Below are positions 43,219-54,138 of a DNA stretch of 64,000 nt, one piece after another. A program made the translations under genes and the position numbers. The number at the start of each line of letters is the position of its first letter. Position 1 is the first letter of the stretch. The DNA is taken from NCBI GenBank assembly GCA_030068145.1, contig JAPJBO010000449.1:1-64000 (forward strand). Direction: 5' to 3'. The DNA comes from Diplonema papillatum (Eukaryota > Euglenozoa > Diplonemea > Diplonemida > Diplonemidae). The notes beneath the pieces were generated by a model. It did not search any database. It saw only the letters and a list, made by a program, of their open reading frames with translations, and was not told the DNA's origin.

Positions 43219-44998
43219 CTACTTGGGCGGTTCAGTTTCCTCACACATTGCATGTGGCTAAATAAAAAAAAGAATTGAGCACACAAATAACCAAACCTTC
43301 AAAGTGTCGCTGGGCAAAATGAGCACCAAGTACCACGAATGCTGTCTTCCAACCGAGAGGCACCGACCAGGCTCCAAAGGTCGCCCGCTGCTGTTCCGAA
43401 GGTCTGAGGGCAACTTCGAGTCAATGTTGATGTCGTCATCGATTTCCAGCTTGATTACACGGCGTTTTCCCTCTTGAACGGGCTTGTTTGGCAGGTCCAC
43501 GCAAACCAGGAGATCATTGAAAAGAAAAACGACGCATCGTGTCATGCTGCGCCCCCTGCTTGCCAATCTTTCCATCTCACCATCCATCACCCAGTATCGC
43601 CCTGGGCGCGCGAGATTCGTGAACTCCCATTTTTGTTCAATTGCTGCTAGCATCACTGTTCCATCGCTCTCGACTTTCCGTTGGTTGCAGTAGTTGCAAA
43701 CACTGGTGGCTTCCCGTAGTGCGTCCTTCAGGAGATCAAAACCGGGTTCTGATGACCGCGTGCTATCGACGAGGCGTTGGAAAATCGTACGATACTGCGC
43801 CAGCATTTGAATGGGCCGTACGAGTAACGACATGATTGAGAGGTCCTGCAAGCCAGACCGGCCCTCCTCTTCACACTGAGCTTCTAGTTCCATTGCAGCA
43901 TTGTGTGTAAAAGTATCGTACGCGTACTTTTTTGCAGGAGGAAGATCCGTAACGTGAGCGATGAAGTCTTCGTACAGTTTAAAATACGGAGTGAGGATGC
44001 GGAACGCACGGAGGTGATTTTTGCAAGCGGGTCCGAAGTCAACGCCCGAGAAGTCGTCCTCATTGCGAGTTCTTTCTTGGTGCTGCGAAACTGCCTTTTT
44101 AAGCTCCTGAAGAAAGGTGCCATTGACTGCCTTTATGTTGTACAAAGACCCAAAAATCTCGTTGACAATCTTATGAGGCAGGATTTCGTTGGTGAGAAGT
44201 GGGGTCAGGTAGGCCGAAATGGCCTGGTCGAGTGCACGCACATAGTTCTCCTCGACCTCTATGAACTCCTTTTTGAGAAAGTTGAGGAGTGCCCGGTACT
44301 GCTGATCGGCATCGTCTCCGGCGGTGGTGTTATCAGGCGGTGGCAAAAAGTTGTCGGGTGAGCCGAACGAGCTGAAATCCTGCTCGTACTCCTCATCAGA
44401 GCCGAGATCACCATCGCTTGTCTGCAACGTCTTACGAGCCGCCGATGGATCGCCTGACCGTCGCATGAGAGCTTGGGGAACACTGGGTGTATTCGTAGGC
44501 ACGGCAGGTATGTCGATGGATTGACCCGTTGAATCTGTTTTACGGCAATGTTAGCTTTGCAGTGTACGCGAAGTTCCCCTCGACACGTATCACGACCAGT
44601 AGGTAACATGAAAAACATGCCGCCCAGAATAATCAATGAAATAGTGAGGACATACAAGGTCGCTGAGGAGGCGAATGAACGTTGTAGCTCTGCGAGATCG
44701 GAATGCGATACTGAGCTGAGAACAATGTCTCGCCGCGTTCAGCCGCGATGCTCACCCGTTTGCTGGGTCGAGAGTCTCGTGCTTCGACATTGCCGAAAGT
44801 GAAGCTGTCACTCATATTGGGGGGCTGAGCGCCGCTGTGTGCTCCCCGACAAGAATACGAGTTTCGTTTTTCATTGTCAAGGAGCGACTTTTTCTCTGTT
44901 GCGACAGCATGAGGTTTGGCTGCACCCGGAGAACCGCCGGCCTTCTTAGATTCATCATCGTCGGTAGCGACTGATAAGCAGCACGGGCACCAGGGCAT
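43219..44998 (-). CDS. RhoGEF with DH-PH domains
   Basis: Proposed exons are 44998-44656, 44534-43297 and possibly 43257-43219 (about 539 aa). The first intron (121 bp) has donor T|GTATGTCC and acceptor AAACAG, and both sides are phase 1. The N-terminus MPWCPCC is Cys-rich and may be lipid-modified. The DH domain (about residues 194-398) shows LKKEFIEVEENYVRALDQAI and the signature helix LSIMSLLVRPIQMLAQYRTIFQRL. The PH domain follows (about 415-520) with CVVFLFNDLLVCVD. DH domains catalyse GDP release from Rho-family GTPases and the PH part tunes membrane targeting. The 3' end is uncertain: the frame also runs through the 39-bp 'intron' to a stop at 43258, giving TLKVWLFVC, which fits the last PH helix. 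Confidence 0.85.
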
Positions 44999-45590
44999 GG
45001 CCTGTTGCCTTGGCTAAAAAGACGTCTCCGTCTTGCAGCGAAATGAGTGTCTCAGGAGGGAGAGCTACTGAGGCGTTCCCTTATTCTCCTTTTTCCCAAT
45101 CCCCGTGCGCAGCCTGCACTTCCTATCTGTGTACATGATATTACCGACAAACAAATTCTGTTGCTCTTGATCGCACGCAGTTCCACACGTTCACAATTTT
45201 GCAAAAATGCGACGATACATTCTCTTGCGACGGATTTGATGCAGAATCGCCCGATTACTGTAGAAACGACAAAAGAGTGAAGCACAAAGAAATGCGTACT
45301 TACTTGTAGCGTTATTTGTGAAAGAAGACTACAAGAATTACAGTAACACGCTCCCCAAAGCAGCTTATTCTGTCGTTTAAGGTCATGAACGCCATGAACG
45401 CAATGTCTTGGGTCGCTTTTACTTTGTGTCACAGTGACTAAGATGGTTTGCAGCGACGAAACTCTGGTTACATGGTTTGGTTCAGTGTACATCCGGAAGT
45501 CTTCCTGTAATGTACCAACACACATGTACATCAATGGCGGGGTGACGATGCGAATCGACTAGTGTCTAACTGTGAAGTCATGCGACGCTG

Positions 45591-46298
45591 TCATCGAGTT
45601 CTGAGTTTCTTAGCAGGTGGAAGAGACTCGTCGCTAGTTTCCAAGCGCTCCATAGCACTTGTGGCCCACAAGGCTTTTTCAAAATCACCAGCCTGCAGTT
45701 CCCCGTTGAGCTCTGCGAGCTTGTCACGGACTAGACTTCGGTAGACCAAGTATTCTGAAACACTGTAGTTCTTTGGAGTGTTGCCGACAACCGATGCATA
45801 TGCCTCGTCAGAAAAGAACGGAAGTTCAGGGACTGCTACTGAGAGAAGAAGGGATGCAGTCGCGGGTCCAACGCCTTTTAAGGGTGCCAAGTATTTGAAT
45901 GCTTGTTTGATCTTACTGTCGTCAAGACCGACGGAGTCCGACTTGCTGTCAAAACACTCCATGGCATTCGAGATGCATTGGATAACGAGCTTCGTGTCGT
46001 TGCTTTCTACCAGTTGCTGCAGCCCTATCCGCCAAGTGCCCCGTGCAAGCTTCCATCGCATCGCTCGGGAGAGCTCGGCTTTTCCGAATTGGCCGCATTC
46101 GATGAGGTCGCGAGCCTCATTTCGAAGGAATGCATCGTCATCGATCAGAAACTCCTTCTTCAAGTCCTTGCGCTTCGCTGTTCTTGCCGCGTACGCAACG
46201 GTCAGAGCAAGCGCTTTTCCATATGATTCCAGTGCATTCTTCCACACCTTGCTGTCTGTTTCCTTAACGAGTCTTCCAGCATTGATGCGGAGTGGCAT
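45591..46298 (-). CDS. conserved helix-hairpin-helix-like protein, 235 aa
   Basis: The first in-frame ATG is at 46298. The frame is open to 46349, so a 5' exon is possible. The protein is helical, with WKNALESYGKAL, AMRWKLARGTWRIGLQQLVESN, and then LKGVGPATASLLLSV (about residues 140-154) and PFFSDEAYASVVG. The LKGVGPATAS segment is a helix-hairpin-helix motif as in DNA glycosylases. The arrangement 'WKL.RG.(F/W)R..LQ.LV..N ... LKGVGPATAS ... FFSDEA' matches a widespread uncharacterised eukaryotic family as I remember it. No catalytic Lys/Asp pair typical of base-excision glycosylases is evident, so nucleic-acid binding is likely but a reaction is not assigned. A basic PPAKKLRTR ends the protein and may be a nuclear signal. 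Confidence 0.75.
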   Translation of the reverse strand: MPLRINAGRLVKETDSKVWKNALESYGKALALTVAYAARTAKRKDLKKEFLIDDDAFLRNEARDLIECGQFGKAELSRAMRWKLARGTWRIGLQQLVESNDTKLVIQCISNAMECFDSKSDSVGLDDSKIKQAFKYLAPLKGVGPATASLLLSVAVPELPFFSDEAYASVVGNTPKNYSVSEYLVYRSLVRDKLAELNGELQAGDFEKALWATSAMERLETSDESLPPAKKLRTR

Positions 46299-47104
46299 TA
46301 CCCTCCCTGAACCTGGATCTGGACGACTTGTATGTTTACGTCTTAACAAGAGGAAAATGGAGAAGCATACAAATGAGATAGGTTGGTTTTGTTCATACTC
46401 ATGCGAAGAGAGGTGGAAGTCAGGAGGGGGTGTTCACATTGTCACAGTGCACGTATGAGACGACGGAAGGGGCACCACCGGGAAGTGTTCGGGGCATCAG
46501 ACAGCGAAGCAGCAGGAAGAAACTACCGACAGCCTTGTTCAAAAAGGCTGTTCTAGAAGTGGGCTGGAGCTTTGACGTGTGCGGGACCCGGCGCATCCGA
46601 AAGAATGGAGTCTCTTCCACGACGTCGACACAGAAGACAGGGCGCGAAGCGACAATTCTGGTTACGCGATCATTCCAGGCCAAGGCGGATTTCCTGCCTC
46701 GTCTTTCTCGGCTTTTTAGCTTGGATTCGGTCGAATCCAGGTCGTCCCAGTCATGGAAACTCGGTTGTTGCCGTCTTCTGGACGAGTCCCTGGATCTGTC
46801 ACCAGCTTGGGATATTGGGTGTACATTCATGGCTGTTGCATGAATCTTCAGAAACAGAACACGGGTTTGCGTCAAGCACGATCATTCTTTGCAAGCCTTT
46901 CCAACCCGTCTTTGCTTGGCAGAACGGCTGAAGGCTGTGATTCCGCTCGCAGCTGTCACAGTGGGCAAGAACATCCTCAGCTCCACCCTTTCCAGCATGG
47001 ACGCAAAATGCTCTTTCATGGATATGGCCTGAAGATGTAAGGAGCTTGCAACAATCTTGTTGACATCCCTCTTTTTGTGGCACTCCGGGGGGTCCAGTTG
47101 AGTT

Positions 47105-47133
47105 CAAAAAGCGGGTGGCACACCCGCTTTTTG
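47105..47133. other. perfect 13-bp hairpin, 3-nt loop
   Basis: CAAAAAGCGGGTG and its exact complement CACCCGCTTTTTG are separated by GCA. The right arm (CACACCCGCTTTT) recurs near 39336-39348. The hairpin sits in an intergenic or intronic position between the helix-hairpin-helix gene and the dCache gene. Confidence 0.6.
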
Positions 47134-47767
47134 GGTGTGGATTTACACGAGTTTTCGTCGTAGCAGCCGCTTTTCGGGTGTGACTCGGGCACATCCTCTT
47201 TAACTAGACCTCGCCGTGAAGTTTACCACATGGTCGAAAGGCCGGATCCCTTGCTCGGCATCCGCGCTTTTGTTTAGAGTGCAAGTTCGTTTTTTTTGTC
47301 GCAGTCAGCCAATCAGAAGTGGCCGCACAAGCCCAGAGCCATAGCCCCCAAGACACGGTTTCATTCTACCAGCTTGCCTCGTCAACCCCTGGATCCTAGA
47401 AACGAAAGAAACCTGATAACTGATTCGACACAAACTTTTACTCTTGCTACGCGGTGCCGGTCATGTTTCCTCACTTGTGCAAACGCCGAGAAACCCCGAA
47501 CGGAATTAGGGAACACACCAAGAGGCAAGGCAGGAAAAGGGGCCAGACGGGTAATTAATACACGACACCAAAAACCCGAAAAGCAAAGCAGCAGCAAGCG
47601 AAGGTCGAATTACTTCATGATGACACAAATAACACTTGTTCGTATCGGTTTGTCACCGACGGAGCTAAATCATCGATGCCGCGCACGTCCTCTGCTAGAG
47701 ATGATGCGCGTGCAGCAGTGGCTGCAGCGGAGTGTCGTGTTGCAACGTGCTCGTTGTGGACGTGCAG

Positions 47768-49414
47768 TCATTCACAGATGCGATAGATTCTCAAAATGAC
47801 TATTCCGACCACTACGAATGCACAGATGCTCACGAGACAAAAAGATAAGCAACCACGCTTGCCACGACGAGGAACAGCATTGGCTGTGATTGGCCGCAAC
47901 TGTCTGCTCTTCTTTCAGAATCGTCGGTCACAACAAGCAGCCATATTGGCCCACTCGTTAAAGTTTCGCCGGGAAGCTGAACCTGTATTGTTACGCTTAT
48001 ATTGTACGATACTACTGATCGTGTTCACCCTTGACAAAAAACGCCGAAGGGTTTCCAAAGGCTCGTAACACCAACCGCCAAGAAAAACACGAGAACAAAA
48101 GAAGTTTCTGGCATACCGGTCGAGTATACACTGCATCCCACTTGAGAAGACTCCCCAAAGCATGCTCTGCTCTTAATAGCACGGGGCCCATCCTAGCTGC
48201 TCTCTCCAAGCCTCCTAGGCTGTGAGCAATGGGATTGAAGATCTGGGCGAAGGGCGTGTCAAAGCAATTGACCTTCTTGTGCTGCAGGCGTGTGTTCAGT
48301 TTAAGGGATGTAGGCAGAAATTTTGACACTTTCCAATTTCCACAATCCGGTCCAGTTCGTCGCTGATCCAAAACGGGTGGGACGGTGGGGATCGGATGCA
48401 GCTCAAGACTTCTGAATGCGAGCACAAAACGTGACGTATGAAACGCAAGTCACACCGAGATGCGAATCAGTCGTGCAGCCGGAATGGTAGACGCGATGAT
48501 AGTATTTTCAGTAGGATCTGCTAGGACTACCTCAGCGCCAGGCGCAGGTCGCAATGGTCTGTGGGGTTTTAAGCGTGTGAGCCGCGTTGTTCTGACATCA
48601 GAAGAGCGGATATCCATTCTGGAGGAAGCACTCGTTCTTTGCACAAATTCTTGCTTTCACTTCTATCATTCGCCGTTGTTTGACAAAGTAGCGTGTCAGT
48701 TAAATTGGTGTGCTTCCATTTTTGGATAGCACAGCTGGTGGTGGGAACATGAAGCAACACAATTGTGGAAACAATCTGCAAAGGAACACACCCGACTACC
48801 ATATCAAGAAAGCTCAAGTCGATGTCAACCCCAACAGTGCCAATGTGGTTCCCGTCCTTGAACACACCCTTCGAAAGTGTGATGCCGATAGAAGAAGCGT
48901 ACGTGTCCTGCTTGAAAACATAAGGAGACGTCCACTTGATAGTGGGAGCCGTAATGAACCACGCGTGCTCCGCTAAATTGAACGACGTGTTCGACTTTAG
49001 ATCAGACAAATCCCATGACTCTGCGTTTTCCGAGACGCTGTACACTTCAAGGGAACCTCGTCCTGACGTATCTCGCGGGTTTCCCTTCAGAATTTCGTAC
49101 TTCCCGGCCCCCCACGAGATTCCGTCAAGGGCTCCATTTGCAGAACCGAAGAAGACGGAAATAGCTCCACCGTTGCCATCTGGAGCTTCTGTAAGGGCGC
49201 GCACCTCGCCGTCGAGGGCGCGGTAAAAAGATGGGAATTTGTCTGGCTTCTCATACTCTGCCAGCGCCACCGCCTGCGCTTTGTTCAATAAGAGAACTGC
49301 GCGGTTCATGTCCCGGCGAACCGCATCGCTGCACTTCTCGCCGCTGGCTCGGATCTTCTCTGACGGCAGGCCGGCTATCAACAAGGCAGCCGAGACTGCC
49401 ACGGCCAACAACAT
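47768..49414 (-). CDS. dCache-type extracellular sensor membrane protein, multi-exon
   Basis: The first exon (49414 to about 48792) has an ATG followed by a hydrophobic segment (LLAVAVSAALLIAG) that is a signal peptide or signal anchor. A strong acceptor (CCTTTTCAG) just upstream leaves room for a 5' exon. The following ~190 residues carry dCache features: ISVFFGSANG, WFITAPTIKWTSPYVFKQD and GTVGVDIDLSFLDMV. A second exon at about 48590-48457 supplies APGAEVVLADPTENTIIAS, the membrane-proximal Cache strand. A third open exon (about 48360 to 48130) is phase-compatible. An exon from 47883 encodes a transmembrane helix (CLVSICAFVVVGIVILRIYRICE) followed by TGA at 47770-47768. dCache domains bind small ligands in chemoreceptors and cyclases. 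No cyclase or kinase domain follows here. Exon joins other than the phases stated are inferred. Confidence 0.65.
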
Positions 49415-49839
49415 GTCTCGGTTATCTTGTTCTCCCCGTTTCTGAAAAGGTTGTGCAACATTGCTACGCTACTAGAGTTGGGCCGAGGTGGCCCACCTCG
49501 CGCTCACACCCAGAAATTCGTGAGGCGTCGGAATTACCCTTTCAGTTGTTTTGGAGCTCTTTCCGCACTTTCGGCAATTCCGGTTACCCAGATCCGCAAC
49601 AAAAAGAGGAGAGAATGAGAAACATCTTTAGGTTTCGAATCTAATTTCGTTTCGGTGAGGGAAACTTCTAAAACGGCTTTATACGTTCGGGTTTGCAAGT
49701 AGATAGAGAGAGCCTTCGGGAAGGCCGAAAGAAATAGCAGCGGTAGATGCCGAGGACCCATAAAACATCATAAGATGTCTGCTTTAAACAGAAGGCAGGG
49801 CCATAAAGGTGAGAGTGCGGCAACAGGACCGGACCTTGA

Positions 49840-52800
49840 TTAGCCAAGAACGGTATTCTCGTATGATCCAGTGGTCCGAGCGTCGTACTCCCAGATCCCT
49901 TTCCACGTCTCACCGTCCGCATATTGCATCACTCCGCGACCGTGTTTGCTTCCTTCTTTGAAGGAACCCGTGTACACATTTCCTGATGGATCCGTGTACT
50001 TCCCTTGCCCGTGAAACAGGTTATTCTTAAAATGGCCTTCATATACCACCCCTGTGGAGAGTTCGAGAACACCTTCCCCAGAGAGCATGTCTTTGTAGAA
50101 ATTGCCTTCGTAGTGGTCACCACTGGCAAAAGCCAAGCGGCCGCTTCCGTGTTTCAGGTGTGCATGCACCTCACCTTCATAGATGTCACCTGTGTGGTAT
50201 TCCAAGAGGCAGGTGCCGCTTCCTGATGTTGAAGCTTCGGGCCAAATCCAGTGGTACACATCGCCGTTGGTGTGCGTTACCAGTCCTTCTATGGTAGGTG
50301 CATTGTTTTTCAGCATCCCTGTATAGACATCACCATTTGGATACGCAATGCGGCACGGACCATTCAAGGTCGCAGTGGACGAATCAAACCCACCTTCCGC
50401 TGATATCTTGTTCACTTCCAAAACGCCGGGCCCCGCAGGATTGCCCTTTATGAAACCTCCACTGTACTCCGAGGCATTCCCAGGAGTCAATTTCAACAAT
50501 CCTTGGCCTGTAGCTTCATTGTGATCCCAGTCACCCTCATAGTCAAAAGCAAGATTTGGCTTCTTTGCGTTCATCACTACTAAGCGACCTTGTCCGTGCC
50601 TGATGGCATAGGGCTTGTTTGACTGAACAATAGCTTCGCCTACGTAATGCGTCTCTTTGTTGTAGAAGATAGTGCGGCTTTTCGGCTTGCTGGGATCTGC
50701 ATGCTCTGACGATGTAGACAAGGCACTAGCCTTCAGAGCTTGGGTAAAAACCTCAAGGCGAGGATCGTGGTGTGAGTGTCGAGCTGCATGTTCTCTCCGA
50801 AGTTTCTCCCTGCGCTGCTGCACTGCGTGCATGACACTGTCCTTGAGTCCTTTCGGTGTTCTCTGACGATGTATGCTCACTGCAGGAGCTAGAGGGCTAT
50901 CACTTTCTAGACGGTTGGAGTCCTTTGGCGATTGAGAATTGATCAAGGGGGGATCAGTTCGGCGAGGCGAACCCCGCAATTGCGTTGACGCTGGTCGTTT
51001 TGGGGTGGAACACCGAATCCGCTGTTGAAGCTGAGCAAGGGACGGGGACTCAGTCGCGTCGCTCTTTTTGATAGTGCGACGGCGTGCTCCTTGCGATGCG
51101 TTCCGGTCCTCAGCTTGCCGACTTTGTGGGAGCTGGCGCTCGGGTGGTCGTGAAGAAACTTCGTGTTTCGGAAAATGGCGACGGGGCGCAGTAGGTGGAT
51201 CTCGAGAGCAAAGGTCGCCAAATTTGAGCCGAGAGCCGTTTGGGCTATCGGCTGGTTTGGGTGCCGACTTCCCAGCATCAGCTCGTTTCGGTGACAGCAA
51301 CAAGCGCAGTGCGTCTTCATCTGTTGCCCCTCGTGGCAGACCCGCCTTCGTTTCGTACAACAAGTTCAAAAACCCGTCTCCGTATTTCGAAAGCGATACC
51401 TCATCAAAAGCCTTTCGAACCAACGACGGGAGCACAGTATCGCCACCCTCGCTCAGTGCACGAAACACATTGGTAGGCGTACCGTGCAACCCTAACAAGG
51501 CATTTTTGGCGGGAGATATTGCTGTCTGAAGGCTTTCAGTCCAGACCACACCTTCATCAACGAGTGAACATTCTGGAGAACCAACGGGTGTAAAATAATG
51601 TCGGTCGACAGGAGTCGCGAACACAGGCTCGTCCAAAACTGATGATGACGCGCTGATTCCCTCTTCTGGCAGAGGGCTCTGGGACGACAACAAAACGCGA
51701 AGTGCATCAGCATCACTGGCACCCGAGGGAAGCTGGGCTTTTGCTTTCTCAAGCGAGAGGAGGAATGAGTCAGCATACGAGGATAGCGACAGCGCGTCGA
51801 AGACTTGACGCACCGCAGATGGAAGAATGGTAGCTGCGTCCCTGGACAGTGCTTTGTGCACTGCTGTCGGGGTGCCAAACTTTGCCAGCAGTGCCTGGGC
51901 CAGGTTGTGTGCAGACAAAAGAGAGCCGCTGTTTTTGCCTGTGCATTGCACGTCGTGTTTCATTGACGGTGTGGACGCACCGAAGTCAAAAAGCTTCCTC
52001 TTATCGCTGGTCAAACTCAGCAAGGCGTGTAACGCATCCTCATCAGTTGACCTCTCTGGCAACTCATAAAGTTTGACAAGTCCTAAGTAATGCAGAAACG
52101 GTTCGGCATAGGGTGCCAGGGAAACATCAGCAAATGTGCCACGCACCATTGAAGGCAGGACGGTGTCGCTTCCCCGGGAAACGACCGTGTAATAGTTGTG
52201 CCATGTATCGTAAGCATCGAGAAGAATGCGACGAACAAACGAAATGAAGTCTTTGGGACCCTCTGCGTAAGAGTACTCAGCACAGTTCACAACAGTTTCA
52301 TACGAGAACTCGCCATCAAAAGCAATACCAGCCATGCCTTTGATGATAAGTGGTAGTGCCGGGTCAATGTGCAATTTCGTGCGAAGGACCCTTTGCAGGT
52401 CACCGGCAGACACTCCTTTCATGACGCGAAACGGCTCTCGTGCCGAATGTAGAGCCCCTTCCCGCAAGAGGTACACCGTTTTGTATGAGCAGTCCTCCCT
52501 CGATCGAGCTGAAAGGGACTGCAGATCACGAGACGAACTTGTGTTGTACGAGTCCGCCTTCTGAATCACCAACATGGTTTCACTGCCTGGTGTGCACGCA
52601 CTCGGCTGGGTCTCCAACTCTTTGTCGGTCAACGTATGCGCTGGTCGTTGTTGGTCGTCTTGAGCACCTGGACAGCTCAGCTCTGTTAGAACGGGAAACG
52701 TAGGAAGGCTGGCTTGAGAGCCACGTCTTGTGCCTGGTGTTGCCGTTGCAGATGCTGGTAGGGTCGCGTTGGGGCTAACTTTGGTTTCACAGGGTGGCGC

Positions 52801-54138
52801 TGCTGAGGTGTGTCTCCTCGGGGACGATTGCTGCGACAGTAGCTCTTGCAGCGACTCCGTTGTTGCAGTGTTGAGGGTAGCGCGTGCATTCCTTTGGGGC
52901 ATAGGTGCAATAGCGGTCTGGCCCGAAGCAGTTAGCGGCGTTCCCTTCTTCACGTTTGGGCTGCCCACGTTGCCCGTCCTTGCACTAACTCGTATCTGCG
53001 GTGAAGGGGCTAGTGACATATTCGGAAACGTGGTTGACGATTCCGTCGGAACCTGTTTTGGTGGACTTTCGGACAACACCATTGTGTCAGGCGCATTTGA
53101 TATTGCTGCAGGTGGCTGTTCGGGATTGGCCTGCAGCTCAGCCTCCCTGACAGATGCAGTTCGGTATGCAGGAGGGGCGGGTCGCGTGTCATGTGATAAG
53201 CCTGTCAGAGGGCAGATATCTTTTTGATCGCGACTCTCACCGCAGTCAGCGCAGGGCGCCGCAATGAGGCCTGACAGCCGTGTGTGGAGGGCGGAGGAAA
53301 GGTCACAAGTTTGTTGCTTGGTGACCCGTCTGTGTGGTTGAGTTTCCGGCGCACCGGATGTGGGTTGCAAACGTGCACCGCCATCTGCCACTGGAGTAAA
53401 GTTGGCAATGCTAGTCGGCGTATGCAACTTCACCGATGATGCATCAGAGTCACGCCTGTGTTCCGTGTCCATGTTGTCACCGTCTTTTTCCTGTTGCTGC
53501 AAGCCTGCAAGCACCTTATCCGTCACATCAGCGACCATCGCCTCTGTTCTCAGGAGTCTCTTGGCCTTTTTCTCTTCGACTTCCGCCCTCGCTCGTCGCG
53601 CAGCTGCGAGCCGCTCTTTCAGCCCGGCCGTCTTTTCCTTTTCATGGGCAACAAGTTCGTCATTGCTGCTTGCCTCATCGACGTCATGGAGGCTATGACT
53701 CTCGTTGCTTGCGCCTGAGCCGCGAGCATCAGCTTTTCGAACTTCTTCGCACTCGGCTGATGGGAGTGAGGCTAGAACTTCGTTAGCCTCGTTGCCGTCG
53801 TTGCTTCGCTCTGGTTGTGGGAGTAAAGCTCGCGCTGTGTTGTTGTTTGCCTCGTCGTCGTTTAGTTGTTCTGGTTGCTTGTTGTTGGACGACGCAGCAT
53901 CCTCAGTTGTAAGTGATGGGCCGTGAGAAGGCGGGCTTTCACCTTGTTCGTGGGTGGTTATTTCTGGCAGAACCTCGGGGAGTTCCCAAGATGTGACGTT
54001 ACGCGCGACATTGTGATAATACTCCTTTCCGTCATCCGCATGGCACACAAGCCACAACCAGTTGTCGCCTGGATCCGAAAGGCCCTCGGGGTGGGTGTAA
54101 GTCTGTCCTGTGGCTGGGTTGACGACGCGCTTCCACAT
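49840..54138 (-). CDS. WW domain / triple-repeat / MORN-repeat protein, about 1432 aa
   Basis: The first in-frame ATG is at 54138 (MWKRVVNP); the frame is open to 54270, where only TTG exists. A WW domain lies at residues about 27-54 (WLWLVCHADDGKEYYHNVARNVTSWELP; W...YY...W spacing normal). A charged coiled coil (LKERLAAARRARAEVEEKKAKR) follows, then a long Ser/Pro-rich disordered part. A compact region (VYLLREGALHSAREPF to CAEYSYAEGPKDFI) could be a ubiquitin- or doublecortin-like fold. Next are three ~68-residue repeats (about 52225-52010, 51890-51690, 51505-51300) sharing TVLPS.VR..FD..SLS.Y.D.FL and A..DALR.LLS. The C-terminus has about ten MORN repeats (YEGDW..., YTGMLKNN, YEGEVHAHLKHGSG, YEGNFYKDMLSGEG, YTGSFKEGSKHGRG). 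MORN proteins act at membranes and in flagellar or cortical structures; this role is inferred. Confidence 0.88.
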   Translation of the reverse strand: MWKRVVNPATGQTYTHPEGLSDPGDNWLWLVCHADDGKEYYHNVARNVTSWELPEVLPEITTHEQGESPPSHGPSLTTEDAASSNNKQPEQLNDDEANNNTARALLPQPERSNDGNEANEVLASLPSAECEEVRKADARGSGASNESHSLHDVDEASSNDELVAHEKEKTAGLKERLAAARRARAEVEEKKAKRLLRTEAMVADVTDKVLAGLQQQEKDGDNMDTEHRRDSDASSVKLHTPTSIANFTPVADGGARLQPTSGAPETQPHRRVTKQQTCDLSSALHTRLSGLIAAPCADCGESRDQKDICPLTGLSHDTRPAPPAYRTASVREAELQANPEQPPAAISNAPDTMVLSESPPKQVPTESSTTFPNMSLAPSPQIRVSARTGNVGSPNVKKGTPLTASGQTAIAPMPQRNARATLNTATTESLQELLSQQSSPRRHTSAAPPCETKVSPNATLPASATATPGTRRGSQASLPTFPVLTELSCPGAQDDQQRPAHTLTDKELETQPSACTPGSETMLVIQKADSYNTSSSRDLQSLSARSREDCSYKTVYLLREGALHSAREPFRVMKGVSAGDLQRVLRTKLHIDPALPLIIKGMAGIAFDGEFSYETVVNCAEYSYAEGPKDFISFVRRILLDAYDTWHNYYTVVSRGSDTVLPSMVRGTFADVSLAPYAEPFLHYLGLVKLYELPERSTDEDALHALLSLTSDKRKLFDFGASTPSMKHDVQCTGKNSGSLLSAHNLAQALLAKFGTPTAVHKALSRDAATILPSAVRQVFDALSLSSYADSFLLSLEKAKAQLPSGASDADALRVLLSSQSPLPEEGISASSSVLDEPVFATPVDRHYFTPVGSPECSLVDEGVVWTESLQTAISPAKNALLGLHGTPTNVFRALSEGGDTVLPSLVRKAFDEVSLSKYGDGFLNLLYETKAGLPRGATDEDALRLLLSPKRADAGKSAPKPADSPNGSRLKFGDLCSRDPPTAPRRHFPKHEVSSRPPERQLPQSRQAEDRNASQGARRRTIKKSDATESPSLAQLQQRIRCSTPKRPASTQLRGSPRRTDPPLINSQSPKDSNRLESDSPLAPAVSIHRQRTPKGLKDSVMHAVQQRREKLRREHAARHSHHDPRLEVFTQALKASALSTSSEHADPSKPKSRTIFYNKETHYVGEAIVQSNKPYAIRHGQGRLVVMNAKKPNLAFDYEGDWDHNEATGQGLLKLTPGNASEYSGGFIKGNPAGPGVLEVNKISAEGGFDSSTATLNGPCRIAYPNGDVYTGMLKNNAPTIEGLVTHTNGDVYHWIWPEASTSGSGTCLLEYHTGDIYEGEVHAHLKHGSGRLAFASGDHYEGNFYKDMLSGEGVLELSTGVVYEGHFKNNLFHGQGKYTDPSGNVYTGSFKEGSKHGRGVMQYADGETWKGIWEYDARTTGSYENTVLG

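Noticed and set aside
46420-46875. 151-codon minus-strand frame (FHDWDDLDSTESK...) between the helix-hairpin-helix and dCache genes
   Set aside because: The opposite strand is open over the same interval and no start, splice partner or domain could be supported. It could be an exon, but I cannot show it.
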